This document shows, piece after piece, positions 16,149 through 24,394 of a stretch of DNA of 34,707 nt. The position numbers were made by a program, and so were the translations under genes. The DNA is taken from NCBI RefSeq assembly GCF_001557215.1, contig NZ_LSJM01000156.1:1-34707 (forward strand), in the 5' to 3' direction. This DNA is from Sphingomonas sp. CCH9-E2 (GTDB taxonomy: Bacteria; Pseudomonadota; Alphaproteobacteria; Sphingomonadales; Sphingomonadaceae). Under the pieces are notes generated by a model. The model was not told the origin of the DNA and ran no database searches. It saw only the letters and a program-made list of their open reading frames with translations. Position 1 is the first letter of the stretch, and the number at the start of each line of letters is the position of its first letter.

Positions 16149-17371
16149 CGATCGTCTCCATAGGTCAGCACCAGCCGGGCAGCATCGCGCACGACCGTCG
16201 CTTCGCGATCGAGTGTGAGCAGCGCGGCATCGACAAAGCTCGATTGCGCGGTGATCAGGTCGATCAGGCTCGCGCGACCTGCGGAATAGCTCGCAGTCTC
16301 CAGATCGACGCGTTGGCGGGCGAGCGGGAGCAGCGTATCGCGCGCGCGCAACCATTGCTCATGGTGCATGGCATGATCGGCGAGCCCGGCCTCGAGCTCG
16401 GCCGCGAGCGCACGCCGCACATCTTCCCGCTCGGCCTGTGCCGCACCTTCAGTCGCGATCGAGGAGGCGATCATCGGATTTTGGCGGTTCCGCGAGAACA
16501 GCGGCAGGCTCACCGTCGCACCGACCGAGACCATGTCGCCATATCCGCTTCCCCGGCGCTGATAGGAGAGGTCGAAGCTCCAGTCGGATCGCTTGTCCGC
16601 GCGGGCCGAGGCGACACCCGTTTCGGCAACGCGAACGCGAGCATCGGCAAGCGCGAGGTCCGGGTGACGGTCGATCGCCGCGCGGAGCGCAACCGGGTCG
16701 ATCGCGAACTCCGGAATGGGGCCCTCGACCTCGGGGTTGGGGTCCCCGGTCCACCGCGCAAGCGCCGCACGCGCACGCGCGACCTCGGCCGCGACTTCGC
16801 TGCGGCGATCCTGGAGCGCTGCGATCGCCTGACGAATTTCGAGCGCCTGCGCTGGGCGCGCTCCCCCGGAGGCAATGCTGGAGGCCGCAGGCTCGACATA
16901 ATCGGCGAGATCGGCCAGCGCGCCATCGATGACCGCAAGCCGCCGCTCGGCATAGGCGAGGTCGATCCACGCGAGTGCGGTCGCGACGCGCACGCGCCGC
17001 AATTCCACGGCGCGAAGCGCTTCTGCAACGCCGACATCGGCCTCGGCGCGACCCGTGCGTGCGTGGCGTTTGGCGAGGTTCGGCACGTCCTGACTCACGC
17101 CCAGGCGGAGCATCGTCATTTCATCGCCGCCGAAGGTGAAGGCGGGCCGACCCGAGATCGGGAAATTGTCCAACCCTACGCCGATCCTGGGATCGGGCAA
17201 CTGTCCTGCCGGTCCGACGGTGGATCGCCGCGCATCGACGTCGAGCGATCGTGCGCGCAGCGAAGGCGCCTGGTCGACCGCAACGGTCAGTGCCTCGTTG
17301 AAGGTCAGCGGCTCGGCCAACGCCGAAACGGGAAGCGCCGCGAGCAGCGGCGCCAGCAAAAGAATGCGCAT
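16145..17371 (-). CDS. cusC: CusC/TolC-like outer-membrane efflux channel
   Basis: The protein has 408 aa with AGGAGA seven bases before ATG 17371. It has a cleavable signal (LLAPLLAALPVSALA), then two outer-membrane-factor repeats: EPLTFNEALTVAVDQAPSL begins the first, and HPDLALADARVRVAETGVAS the second. Long helices rich in Ala, Arg and Glu form the periplasmic tunnel, as in TolC. There is no lipobox Cys after the signal, unlike E. coli CusC, and it is shorter than that protein (about 460 aa), as is common in alphaproteobacterial metal pumps. It is coupled to cusB by a four-base overlap. Confidence 0.9.
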   Translation of the reverse strand: MRILLLAPLLAALPVSALAEPLTFNEALTVAVDQAPSLRARSLDVDARRSTVGPAGQLPDPRIGVGLDNFPISGRPAFTFGGDEMTMLRLGVSQDVPNLAKRHARTGRAEADVGVAEALRAVELRRVRVATALAWIDLAYAERRLAVIDGALADLADYVEPAASSIASGGARPAQALEIRQAIAALQDRRSEVAAEVARARAALARWTGDPNPEVEGPIPEFAIDPVALRAAIDRHPDLALADARVRVAETGVASARADKRSDWSFDLSYQRRGSGYGDMVSVGATVSLPLFSRNRQNPMIASSIATEGAAQAEREDVRRALAAELEAGLADHAMHHEQWLRARDTLLPLARQRVDLETASYSAGRASLIDLITAQSSFVDAALLTLDREATVVRDAARLVLTYGDDR

Positions 17372-17452
17372 GACGGTCTCCTATTGAAGGAACCAGCCGG
17401 AGCCCGGGCGGACGAAGCATGGCCGCTCCGCCCGCACCGGGTCCGGTCAGCC

Positions 17453-17728
17453 TCAGCTGGCCGGGTGGCGCTTGGGCGCCATGCCGGTCATCGTCATGCA
17501 GTTGCCCGCGTGCGACTTCATCATCGCGCAGTCGCAATTTGCGGCAGTTTGCGAATTGTCCGCCAACCAGACCCGGTGCGGGGCAGCGAGCGGCGCCCGA
17601 GGACCCGGCTGCTGCGTAGCCTGCCACTCATAGTGGCCGGAGGCGGTAGCCTGATCGGCCGTCTGGGCAGCGGCGGGAAGCGGAACGGCGGCAGCCAGCG
17701 CCGCAGCGATGTAACCAAAGCGAATCAT
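17453..17728 (-). CDS. Small secreted Met/Cys/His-rich protein of the copper operon
   Basis: The protein has 91 aa; ATG 17728 is preceded by AAGGATA. A clear signal peptide (GYIAAALAAAVPLPAAAQ) is followed by a short linker and a C-terminal cluster CDCAMMKSHAGNCMTMTGM that could bind Cu(I) through three Cys, several Met and a His. I know no name for it; small proteins of this kind sit in sphingomonad copper operons. A periplasmic copper buffer is the natural inference from its ligands and its position before cusC. Confidence 0.7.
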   Translation of the reverse strand: MIRFGYIAAALAAAVPLPAAAQTADQATASGHYEWQATQQPGPRAPLAAPHRVWLADNSQTAANCDCAMMKSHAGNCMTMTGMAPKRHPAS

Positions 17729-17819
17729 GAGAATATCCTTCGACTGAATTCAGGGATCGCGCGGAGGCGCCGCGGATCGCACGCGATCCATGCCCGGCGC
17801 CGCTGCGCGTTGTTTGAAA

Positions 17820-18212
17820 TCAGCTAAGGAAGGTAGGTGGCTCGGGCTCGGGCCCGTAGGAACGGCCGGCGAGTGGGGTTGCCGGGGAAACAAGAAACAA
17901 CGGCGGCGTCACGGGCCCGAGGACCGCAGGCAGCGGTCCGCTTTCCAGCACGACAGGCAGCGTGCAGCCCATCTGCGCGATGCAGGCGAGCGTCATGCCC
18001 TTGCAGGGCTGAGGCCCTTGTTCCGGAGGTTGGGGCTTGGCCGGCGCCATCATCTCGGCGCAGTCCATGCCGGCCATGTCATGCCCCGTCATCGCGGTCG
18101 GCTTCTCGACCGCCGCTTTCGCGAGGCCCGGCCCGTATGCGAATGCCGCCTGCGCGCCGAACAGGCCGGCGAGGGCGCCGGCGAGGAGCAGTAGGGCAAG
18201 AACTCGCTTCAC
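17820..18212 (-). CDS. Secreted hypothetical protein, first gene of the Cus operon
   Basis: GTG 18212 gives 130 aa beginning VKRVLALLLLAGALAGLFGAQ, a well-formed signal peptide; longer in-frame starts would put 50 unlike residues before it. The mature part has GHDMAGMDCAEMM, then a disulfide-capable CKGMTLACIAQMGC, and a Pro-rich end. The His, Met and Cys clusters suggest copper binding in the periplasm. It lies 53 bp downstream of the CueR-type -10 element and opens the operon that continues into the cus genes. Confidence 0.65.
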   Translation of the reverse strand: MKRVLALLLLAGALAGLFGAQAAFAYGPGLAKAAVEKPTAMTGHDMAGMDCAEMMAPAKPQPPEQGPQPCKGMTLACIAQMGCTLPVVLESGPLPAVLGPVTPPLFLVSPATPLAGRSYGPEPEPPTFLS

Positions 18213-18264
18213 GGCATCAAGGCCCGTTCGATCCCAAGGCGTGCAACCTGTCGGCACGCGACCC

Positions 18265-18295
18265 GGAATAGGGCTTGCCACAGTGTCAAGGTCAA
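18265..18295 (-). promoter_or_regulatory. CueR-type promoter of the Cus operon
   Basis: On the minus strand TTGACC (18295-18290) is the -35 and TATTCC (18270-18265) the -10, with a 19-bp spacer, the stretched spacing that MerR-family activators need. The spacer holds the dyad CTTGACA-CTG-TGGCAAG (18290-18274), one mismatch from perfect. The sequence nearly repeats the promoter of the copper ATPase at 30711-30741. Confidence 0.8.
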
Positions 18296-18455
18296 GGGGT
18301 TTCGATCGCCGCCCGCCGGGTCGTTGTAAGTGGACCCGACGAACCAGAAGCTCGTTGGACACCGCACGACCCAATTCTCGAAGAATAGGGGGATGGCGTG
18401 TCTCGTCGGGCGCGGCCTCGGGATGGCGCGCTTCGCGATATGTGCCGAGGCCGCG

Positions 18456-18896
18456 TTAGTGCCGCGCATAGACGCGCCGCCCTGCCGGGCCGAACGCAAT
18501 CACGTCGAACCGCTGCGCGCGTTGCCCGGCGACCTCCATCCCAGGCGAGCCGATCGGCATTCCCGCCACGGCCAGCCCGGTCACGCCCGCCGGCCGCTGG
18601 GCAAGGACGCGCTTCATGTCGGCGATCGGGACATGCCCTTCGAACACCATGCCGTCGATGATCGCGGTGTGGCACGATACCAGTTCGGCCGGAATCCCAT
18701 GCTTGCGCAGCAGCGCACCGCGGTTCGCGTCGTCGATCATTCGGACCTGACGACCGAACTGCTTGCGGACTTGCACCGCCCATTGCTCGCAGCAGCCGCA
18801 GCCCGGGTCGCGATGAACGGCAATCTGCTGCGCTGCAAGCGCACTCGCCGGCATCATCACGAGAAGCAGTGACAGCCACATCCTGTTGCCCCGCAT
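18456..18896 (-). CDS. DUF411 metal-binding protein (CopG-like)
   Basis: The protein has 146 aa with GGGAG eight bases before ATG 18896. A signal peptide (MWLSLLLVMMPASALAA) leads to the DUF411 fold: HRDPGCGCCEQWA, with its Cys cluster near residue 33, then IPAELVSCHTAIIDGMVFEG with a second Cys-His, HVPIADMKR, and GLAVAGMPIGSPGME. DUF411 proteins bind copper in the periplasm and occur with copper and silver resistance genes. It is on the same strand as the Cus operon, but the CueR-type promoter lies after it, so it has its own promoter or is read weakly through. Confidence 0.88.
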   Translation of the reverse strand: MRGNRMWLSLLLVMMPASALAAQQIAVHRDPGCGCCEQWAVQVRKQFGRQVRMIDDANRGALLRKHGIPAELVSCHTAIIDGMVFEGHVPIADMKRVLAQRPAGVTGLAVAGMPIGSPGMEVAGQRAQRFDVIAFGPAGRRVYARH

Positions 18897-19123
18897 TGGT
18901 TTCTCCCTGACAGATTGGACACTCGCTCGAAATACGCAAAGGCCACGCCTACCCCTCGCGCAAACGCCCATGGGCAGGCAGGCTGCACTCCCGTCCGGCG
19001 ACCTTGCGCAGCCCAGGACGCGGTCACCATGCCCTCAATTCGCGAGCCAGCGCTGACCCGCAAGTGGTTCGGTCAAAATCACTCGGATCACGACGAAATT
19101 CAGAGCGCGACGTCGCCCATAGC

Positions 19124-19133
19124 TGTATAGACA
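19124..19133. promoter_or_regulatory. Putative HutC-type operator before the GntR gene
   Basis: TGTATAGACA differs at one position from the palindrome TGTATATACA found before the TonB receptor gene (24088-24097). GntR/HutC repressors bind sites of this TGTA-TACA kind. The location, 35 bp before the regulator's start, suggests autoregulation. Confidence 0.55.
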
Positions 19134-19168
19134 GATATCGAATTCATATAGGGAAGAGGAAGCGATCT

Positions 19169-19912
19169 TTGGCGACGGCAGCATCTGACGTGATTTTGGA
19201 GCAGAGCCTGCCCCGCTACATCGAGATCAAGCGCCACATCGTTGCCGCCCTGCGTTCAGGAGCGCTGAAACCGGGAGACCGGGTCCCGTCGGAAGCGGAG
19301 ATCGTAGAGCAGTTCGGCGTCTCGCGCATGACCGCCAATCGCGCGCTGCGCGAGCTCAGCACCGCTGGCATCATCGTGCGCCGCGCAGGTGCCGGCTCCT
19401 ATATCGCCGAGCCCAAGCCGATCGGTCACATGATCGAGATCCGCAACATCGCCGAGGAAATTCGCGCGCGAGGCCATAGCTATCGGTCACGCGTCCTGTG
19501 CAACGAGGCGCTGCGCGCGGATCCCGATGTCGCCGAGCTGCTCGGCGTCCGCGCGGGCACGCGCACCTTTCACAGCATGATCGTGCACCACGAGGCGAAG
19601 TTTCCGATCCAGCTCGAGAAGCGGCTCGTTCTCGCCGCGGCAGCGCCTGATTACGGCGTCACCGATTTCAACACGGTCACGCCGAACGAATATCTGACAC
19701 GCGTGGCGCCGCTGGAGCGTGTCGAGCACCGGGTCGCTGCCTCGATGCCCGATGCCGAAACCCAGGCGCTGCTCGGCATGGCGCCCAATGTGCCCGTCCT
19801 GGTCATGACTCGCCGGACCTGGAGCCGGGGGCTACTCGTGTCGCATGCGTGGCTTACGCATCCGGCCGACCGTTACGAGCTCTCGGCAACCTTCGCGGTC
19901 GATGCCGGCTAA
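19169..19912 (+). CDS. GntR-family (HutC subfamily) transcriptional regulator
   Basis: TTG 19169 gives 247 aa, with AGGA eight bases upstream; GTG 19190 is an alternative. The N-terminal winged helix shows LKPGDRVPSEAEIVEQFGVS, then MTANRALRELSTAGIIVRR and the wing GAGSYIAEPKP. A UTRA ligand domain follows: IEIRNIAEEIRARGH, VHHEAKFPIQLEKRLV, TPNEYLTRVAPLERVEH and DAETQALLGM. These blocks are very like the histidine-utilisation repressor HutC, which senses urocanate. No hut gene is present. The regulator converges, with a four-base overlap of stop codons, on a TonB receptor-PepSY operon that carries a matching operator, so it probably controls that operon and itself. Confidence 0.88.
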   Translation: MATAASDVILEQSLPRYIEIKRHIVAALRSGALKPGDRVPSEAEIVEQFGVSRMTANRALRELSTAGIIVRRAGAGSYIAEPKPIGHMIEIRNIAEEIRARGHSYRSRVLCNEALRADPDVAELLGVRAGTRTFHSMIVHHEAKFPIQLEKRLVLAAAAPDYGVTDFNTVTPNEYLTRVAPLERVEHRVAASMPDAETQALLGMAPNVPVLVMTRRTWSRGLLVSHAWLTHPADRYELSATFAVDAG

Positions 19913-20628
19913 GCGCTGCGCGAACGTCTGCGCAAACGCAGCCAGCGGAAATCCGCTGCCCTGAAGCTCTTGAACAGCAGGTAGAAACCGGTCCCGGAGA
20001 GCCAGAGCACGCCAAAGGCCACGAAGATGATCAGCGGATGGTTGAAACTGATCCGGCTGACATAGTCCATATTGTGGAGCATCCAGAAAAAGTCCCAGGT
20101 GCGCCAGGTGTCGCCGCGCGTCACGAGATGCCGGCCAGTGGTCGCGGAAACATAGGCGCTGCTATGCTCGGCATCGTCAAAGTCGATCCGCCACATCGGG
20201 CCCGAATGCTCGCGTGCTTCGAGATTGGGCTTGGTGAGCAAGCTGGCTTTCACGACGCGCGCGGCGATGCCGTGCGAGGCAATCTCGGTCGCCAGTCCCT
20301 GGTCGATCTCGATGCGGGCGCCGGTGGTCGCGTCAAGGATGCGGGTGCCGCCTGCATCGCGGACCTCATAGACCGGCCGTCCTGCCAGGTCGCGGACCGC
20401 CAGCGCTTGGGCGCTGCCGTTCTGTACGAGACTGGCCGGATCGATCAGACCTTCGGTCTGGAGCGGCATGGCATGGGGCGCGGCGCCGCCATGACCACCG
20501 ACCGCATCCGCATCGAGCGTCGCCATCATCGCTCCGCTCAGCGCCCAGAGCAGGAACTGCAGACCGAGGACGAGGCCCACCCATTTGTGGATTCGCCGGA
20601 ACAGGAGCGGCGAGAGACGGATACGCAT
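19909..20628 (-). CDS. PepSY-domain membrane protein 1
   Basis: The protein has 239 aa. ATG 20628 shares one base with the previous stop (TGATG), so it is translationally coupled. It has an N-terminal membrane helix after an R-R-x-H-K-W motif (RRIHKWVGLVLGLQFLLWAL), a periplasmic PepSY region (GRPVYEVRDAGGTRILDATT, WRIDFDDAEHSSAYVSATTG), then WDFFWMLHNMDY and a second helix (LIIFVAFGVLWLSGTGFYLLF). This is the small PepSY-associated TM family found beside TonB receptors; some relatives reduce or handle iron chelates. The conserved His and Trp at the membrane edges could bind haem or metal (inference). Confidence 0.82.
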   Translation of the reverse strand: MRIRLSPLLFRRIHKWVGLVLGLQFLLWALSGAMMATLDADAVGGHGGAAPHAMPLQTEGLIDPASLVQNGSAQALAVRDLAGRPVYEVRDAGGTRILDATTGARIEIDQGLATEIASHGIAARVVKASLLTKPNLEAREHSGPMWRIDFDDAEHSSAYVSATTGRHLVTRGDTWRTWDFFWMLHNMDYVSRISFNHPLIIFVAFGVLWLSGTGFYLLFKSFRAADFRWLRLRRRSRSA

Positions 20629-21335
20629 CAGCGCGCCTTTCGTTTGCGGCGGGGGAACGACCAGAACAAGAGCCAGGCGCCGGTCAGCCCCATGGCGAGC
20701 GCGGACCAGGTCGCGACCTGCAGCAGCGGATTGTTGACGTTCTCGCGGTCCTTGTAATCCATGATGTGGAGCATCCACGCGAAATCGAACGCGCGCCACA
20801 GCAGGTGCCGCTTGGCAAGCAGCTCGCCGGTCGATGGCGAAAGATAAAGCGTGGGCCGGTTCCATCCGGCGAACTCCACCTGCCAGTAGGGCGGCGGCCG
20901 CGATCCCATCTCCTGCTCAGGCGTCGTCAGCAAAGTGGTGCGGACGATCTCGCCGCTGCCCGCATAGTGCTCACGCGCGAGCTGGCGCGCTTCGTCTGCA
21001 GTGAGCGCGGGCAGCGGCGTACCGGTCGCCGCATCGAACGCCAGCGTGCCGTCCTTGCCCTGTGCGCGCCAGACGCGGCGACCGAGCCGCTGCTGCAGGC
21101 GCAGTTCGGTCAGACCCGGCACCTGTGCGGCGATCCTGGCCGGAGGCACGGCACCGGCGAGGGAGACCGGAGCCTTGACAACCGGCCGGACCAGATGATC
21201 GCCATGGATCGTGTCGATATGGACGACGACCATATAGAAGCCGGTCGCCGTCCACAGCACGACCTGGATGCCGACGAACAGCGCCAGCCATTTGTGCGTG
21301 CGGCGGACGAACAACGGCCAGCGGATTTTCGCCAT
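20628..21335 (-). CDS. PepSY-domain membrane protein 2
   Basis: The protein has 235 aa and starts three bases after the TonB receptor stop. Its architecture is the same as that of its neighbour: RRTHKWLALFVGIQVVLWTATG as the first helix, a PepSY part with GRRVWRAQGKDGTLAFDAATG and PPYWQVEFAGWNRPTLYLSPSTG, then FDFAWMLHIMDY and a last helix (WSALAMGLTGAWLLFWSF) with a basic cytoplasmic tail. The two PepSY proteins are paralogs of similar length and probably form a heteromeric inner-membrane unit that acts on the TonB receptor's cargo. Confidence 0.82.
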   Translation of the reverse strand: MAKIRWPLFVRRTHKWLALFVGIQVVLWTATGFYMVVVHIDTIHGDHLVRPVVKAPVSLAGAVPPARIAAQVPGLTELRLQQRLGRRVWRAQGKDGTLAFDAATGTPLPALTADEARQLAREHYAGSGEIVRTTLLTTPEQEMGSRPPPYWQVEFAGWNRPTLYLSPSTGELLAKRHLLWRAFDFAWMLHIMDYKDRENVNNPLLQVATWSALAMGLTGAWLLFWSFPRRKRKAR

Positions 21336-21338
21336 CGC

Positions 21339-24038
21339 TCAGAAGGCCGTGCGGAAACCGACATAGAAGCGCCGGCGCATCAGGTCGTAGGTCATGGTGT
21401 CGGTGTTACCGTCGGTGAAGCTGGCGATATAGGGTGCAGCCTTGTCGAACAGATTGTCCACGCCGATCTGGAACCGTGTCTTCGGCGTGATCTCGAAGGC
21501 GATCTGCAGGTTGTGGTAGAAGATGTTCGGCGTACGGTAGCCGATCGCGGTTGGTGCGGCGTTGAAGTCGGTCGCGGTGCCGATCCACTGGGTCGACCAG
21601 GTCAGGCTGACACCGTCCTGCTTGCCGGTGATCACACCGTAGCCGCGCCATTTCGGGTAGCCGCCATTGCCGCCGCCGATATGGCCGTCAAAGACGATCG
21701 GCGCGCCGCCAGGGAACGGCTCGATCACATATTTGTCGAGATAGGTGACATTGAGATCGACGCTGAGTTCCAGCCGGTTGATGCGGTGGCTATAGACCAG
21801 ACCCAGATCGAGCCCGCTCATCATTTCGCGCCCGGTATTGATCGGCTGAGCCGAGAGATAGGTTACTTCGCCAGTGAGCGTGCTGCGCCTGAAATCCCTG
21901 CAGAACGGGTGAGACAGGTTGGTGCTGGCATAGCAGACCGATAGCTTGGTCGAGCCGGGAATGGCACGGATCGCGCCGGTGATGTCGATGTCGAACCAGT
22001 CGGCGGTGAGCGACAGGCCAGGCACGATCCCCCGTGGCTGAAGCACGGTGCCGAGCGTCCAGCTCTTCGAGGATTCGGGCTTGAGGTTCTGGTTCCCGCC
22101 GACCGTCGTCAGGATCGTCGTACCCAGCTGGACATAGCCTGCAGGAACCCCGGACGCACGGCAATTGGCGACAAGCGTCGCATTGGTGCTGGTCGAATAG
22201 CGGCTGCACGGGTCGGTCGTCGTGAGGTTGCCTTCCGACACCCCGCCAAACAGCTCGGGGACGTTGGGGACGCGGAAGCCCGTGCCATAGGTGCCGCGGA
22301 CGCGAACGCCTTCGACGATGGTCCAGTCGGCGCTCAGCTTGTAGTTCCAGTCGCTTCCGAACAGGTCATAGTCGGAATAGCGGATCGCACCATCGACGGT
22401 CAGCGCGCGAAAGAAAGGCGTGTTCGCGAGGATCGGTACCGACAATTCGGCATAGGCTTCCTTGGCCTGGGTCGTGCCGGAAATGGGCGATTGCTGATTG
22501 GTATTGGCGACGCCGGCGACCGTAAGCGGGTCGGGGTTGCGCCAGCCCTTCTCGCGCCGGTAGCTGACGCCGGTCGCGAAGGACACCGTTCCGGCCGGGA
22601 GGCGGAACAGGTCGCCGCTGAGGTCGCCGGTCACCGACAGGAGGGAGTTCCCGCCATGGTCGCGTGAGGTGAACAGGATATAGTTGAGCACCGACGGCGT
22701 CAGGTCGCCAAATCCGAGATAGTCGCCGCACGGGATCGCGGCACCGGGGGCATTGCTGCACCGGGAGGTGTCAAGCGTCTCGCCAACCCGCTGGAGATTG
22801 GCGATGTTGGTCGAGCCATCGACCGCGGTATTGCGGCCATAGGCGCCCGCGACCTCCCAGCTCCATCCATTGCCGAGCTTGCCGCGCAGGGCCAGCGTGC
22901 CCTGCCACGTATCGCTGCTCTGGAAGAACTGGCGCGGCCCGGGCTCGGCAAGCCGGCGCTGGATCAGAACCAGATTTTGTCCGGTGGGATTGGTCGGGTT
23001 GCTCGCCGGGATCGACAGGTTCCTGAGCGTGCCAGGGGTCGCGATCTGGTTCGAGTTGCGCCGGGTGTAAAGCATCTCGCCAAAGACCTGGATGCCACCC
23101 AGATCGTAGTCCGCGAACACACCCGTGCTGATGCGTTCGATCGGGCTGACGGCGTTCAGGAACGGCGCCGAATTGAAATTGTGCTTGGCGGCGCTGTAGG
23201 GCTCGTAGAAATTGCCGTTTTCGCCGGGCACCTGATTGAAATTGATCTGCTGCCCATTGGGCAAAGCTGCGCGTCCGCCGATCGTCGAGGCGCTGTTGAC
23301 GCAGCTGAGGGTTCCGAGGCTGGTCTCGGCCAGCGCGCAGGGCGCGCGCGTTGCCATGTTGATCGGTTCGGTTTTCTGCCAGGTGGCCGCGACGAGGAAG
23401 CCGCCGCGCTCGCCGCGCACGCCCCACAAACCGTCGATCGTATAATCGGCACCGTCCCCGCGTGCGGTGATCCCGCTGCGCCCGCTGATGGCGATGCCGT
23501 CAAAGTCGGTCCGCGTCACCAAATTGACCACGCCCGCCATCGCGTCGGCGCCGTAGATCGCCGAGGCCCCGTCCTTGAGCACTTCAGTGCGCGAAAGCGC
23601 GGCCACCGGAATCATGTTGAGGTCGGGCGATGAGTTCGCGCCGGTACCACCGGCGACGAGGCGGCGGTTGTTGAGCAGGACAAGCGTGCGCTTGATGCCC
23701 AGGCCACGCAGATTGACCTGGGCGGTACCGTACCCGTTACCGGTCCAATAGGCCGAGGTCTGGTTGCCCGCGAAGCCGGCATTGGCGGGCAGGCGCTGCA
23801 ATAGCGTCTCGACGTTGACGATGCCCGTATTCTCGATTTGCTCGGAAGAGACGACAGTGGCCGGACCGACGCCTGCAATGTCCTGCCGACGAATGCGGCT
23901 GCCGGTAACGAGGATTTCGCCCTGCGTCTCGCTCGTGGCGGTTTCGGCAGCGGGGTCTCCCGGCGCGGTGGTCTGCGCCATGGCCGGCGCAATCGGCGAA
24001 AGCATGGTCGCTGCGAGCAGAATGCGAGCGGTTTTCAT
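21339..24038 (-). CDS. TonB-dependent outer-membrane receptor
   Basis: The protein has 899 aa. ATG 24038, preceded by an AGGGGGG run, gives a signal peptide ending PAMAQ. The plug follows: EILVTGSRIRRQDIAGVGP, then VVSSEQIENTG, VETLLQRLPA, NLRGLGIKRTLVLLNNRR, LKDGASAIYGADAMAGVVNL. The rest is the 22-strand barrel, which ends with the expected aromatic strand YVGFRTAF. TonB receptors import scarce, large nutrients by proton-motive force. The substrate cannot be read from sequence; the PepSY partners suggest a metal chelate, and the HutC-like regulator suggests a histidine-related or imidazole ligand. A HutC-type operator lies 50 bp upstream. Confidence 0.93.
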   Translation of the reverse strand: MKTARILLAATMLSPIAPAMAQTTAPGDPAAETATSETQGEILVTGSRIRRQDIAGVGPATVVSSEQIENTGIVNVETLLQRLPANAGFAGNQTSAYWTGNGYGTAQVNLRGLGIKRTLVLLNNRRLVAGGTGANSSPDLNMIPVAALSRTEVLKDGASAIYGADAMAGVVNLVTRTDFDGIAISGRSGITARGDGADYTIDGLWGVRGERGGFLVAATWQKTEPINMATRAPCALAETSLGTLSCVNSASTIGGRAALPNGQQINFNQVPGENGNFYEPYSAAKHNFNSAPFLNAVSPIERISTGVFADYDLGGIQVFGEMLYTRRNSNQIATPGTLRNLSIPASNPTNPTGQNLVLIQRRLAEPGPRQFFQSSDTWQGTLALRGKLGNGWSWEVAGAYGRNTAVDGSTNIANLQRVGETLDTSRCSNAPGAAIPCGDYLGFGDLTPSVLNYILFTSRDHGGNSLLSVTGDLSGDLFRLPAGTVSFATGVSYRREKGWRNPDPLTVAGVANTNQQSPISGTTQAKEAYAELSVPILANTPFFRALTVDGAIRYSDYDLFGSDWNYKLSADWTIVEGVRVRGTYGTGFRVPNVPELFGGVSEGNLTTTDPCSRYSTSTNATLVANCRASGVPAGYVQLGTTILTTVGGNQNLKPESSKSWTLGTVLQPRGIVPGLSLTADWFDIDITGAIRAIPGSTKLSVCYASTNLSHPFCRDFRRSTLTGEVTYLSAQPINTGREMMSGLDLGLVYSHRINRLELSVDLNVTYLDKYVIEPFPGGAPIVFDGHIGGGNGGYPKWRGYGVITGKQDGVSLTWSTQWIGTATDFNAAPTAIGYRTPNIFYHNLQIAFEITPKTRFQIGVDNLFDKAAPYIASFTDGNTDTMTYDLMRRRFYVGFRTAF

Positions 24039-24087
24039 CTTGCCCCCCCTTTTTTGGCTTTGTCCCGAAGCCGGAAGAGAGACCAAT

Positions 24088-24097
24088 TGTATATACA
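24088..24097. promoter_or_regulatory. Putative HutC-type operator before the TonB receptor
   Basis: TGTATATACA is a perfect 10-bp palindrome placed directly after TTGACC on the minus strand, where a bound repressor would block the promoter. The related TGTATAGACA precedes the GntR/HutC gene at 19124-19133. Confidence 0.6.
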
Positions 24098-24279
24098 GGT
24101 CAACAGAAAATAATGAATTAAATCAAAACGATAGCTGGACGTTTTGCGAGTATAGCCCCTTTTATTACGCAATTGCGGCGACCACCCCTCATCCGCTGAG
24201 AATTTTTCGCGCAAGCGCGTGTTCGCTGCCACCGTCGCCGGTCCATCGACGCAATCCTTTTAACTTGCGTAATAGGGTT

Positions 24280-24310
24280 GGCCGGACCGGCGGGAAGCAC
24301 CGGTCCGGCC
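24280..24310. terminator. GC-rich stem-loop downstream of the copper run
   Basis: GGCCGGACCGG and CCGGTCCGGCC form a perfect 11-bp stem with a 9-base loop. On the minus strand it lies 84 bases after the DUF305 stop and could end the copA-copB-DUF305 transcript. No T-run follows, so it may rather stabilise a 3' end. Confidence 0.4.
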
Positions 24311-24394
24311 GCGCGCACCTATCGGCGCCGCCTTTGGCCGGGCGCGAAATGGGCGGGATCGCCCCGGCACTGCGACCGCGAGGGAGCGGACGCT

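Larger units (their letters stand above)
24039..24394. other. 356-bp intergenic region: receptor promoter, inverted repeats, hairpin
   Basis: I see no gene here. The left third is AT-rich compared with its surroundings and holds the promoter and operator of the TonB receptor. TATTACGCAA (24163-24172) and its inverse TTGCGTAATA (24265-24274) form a spaced 10-bp inverted repeat. A strong 11-bp stem GGCCGGACCGG/CCGGTCCGGCC (24280-24310) lies between it and the end of the DUF305 gene. Confidence 0.6.
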
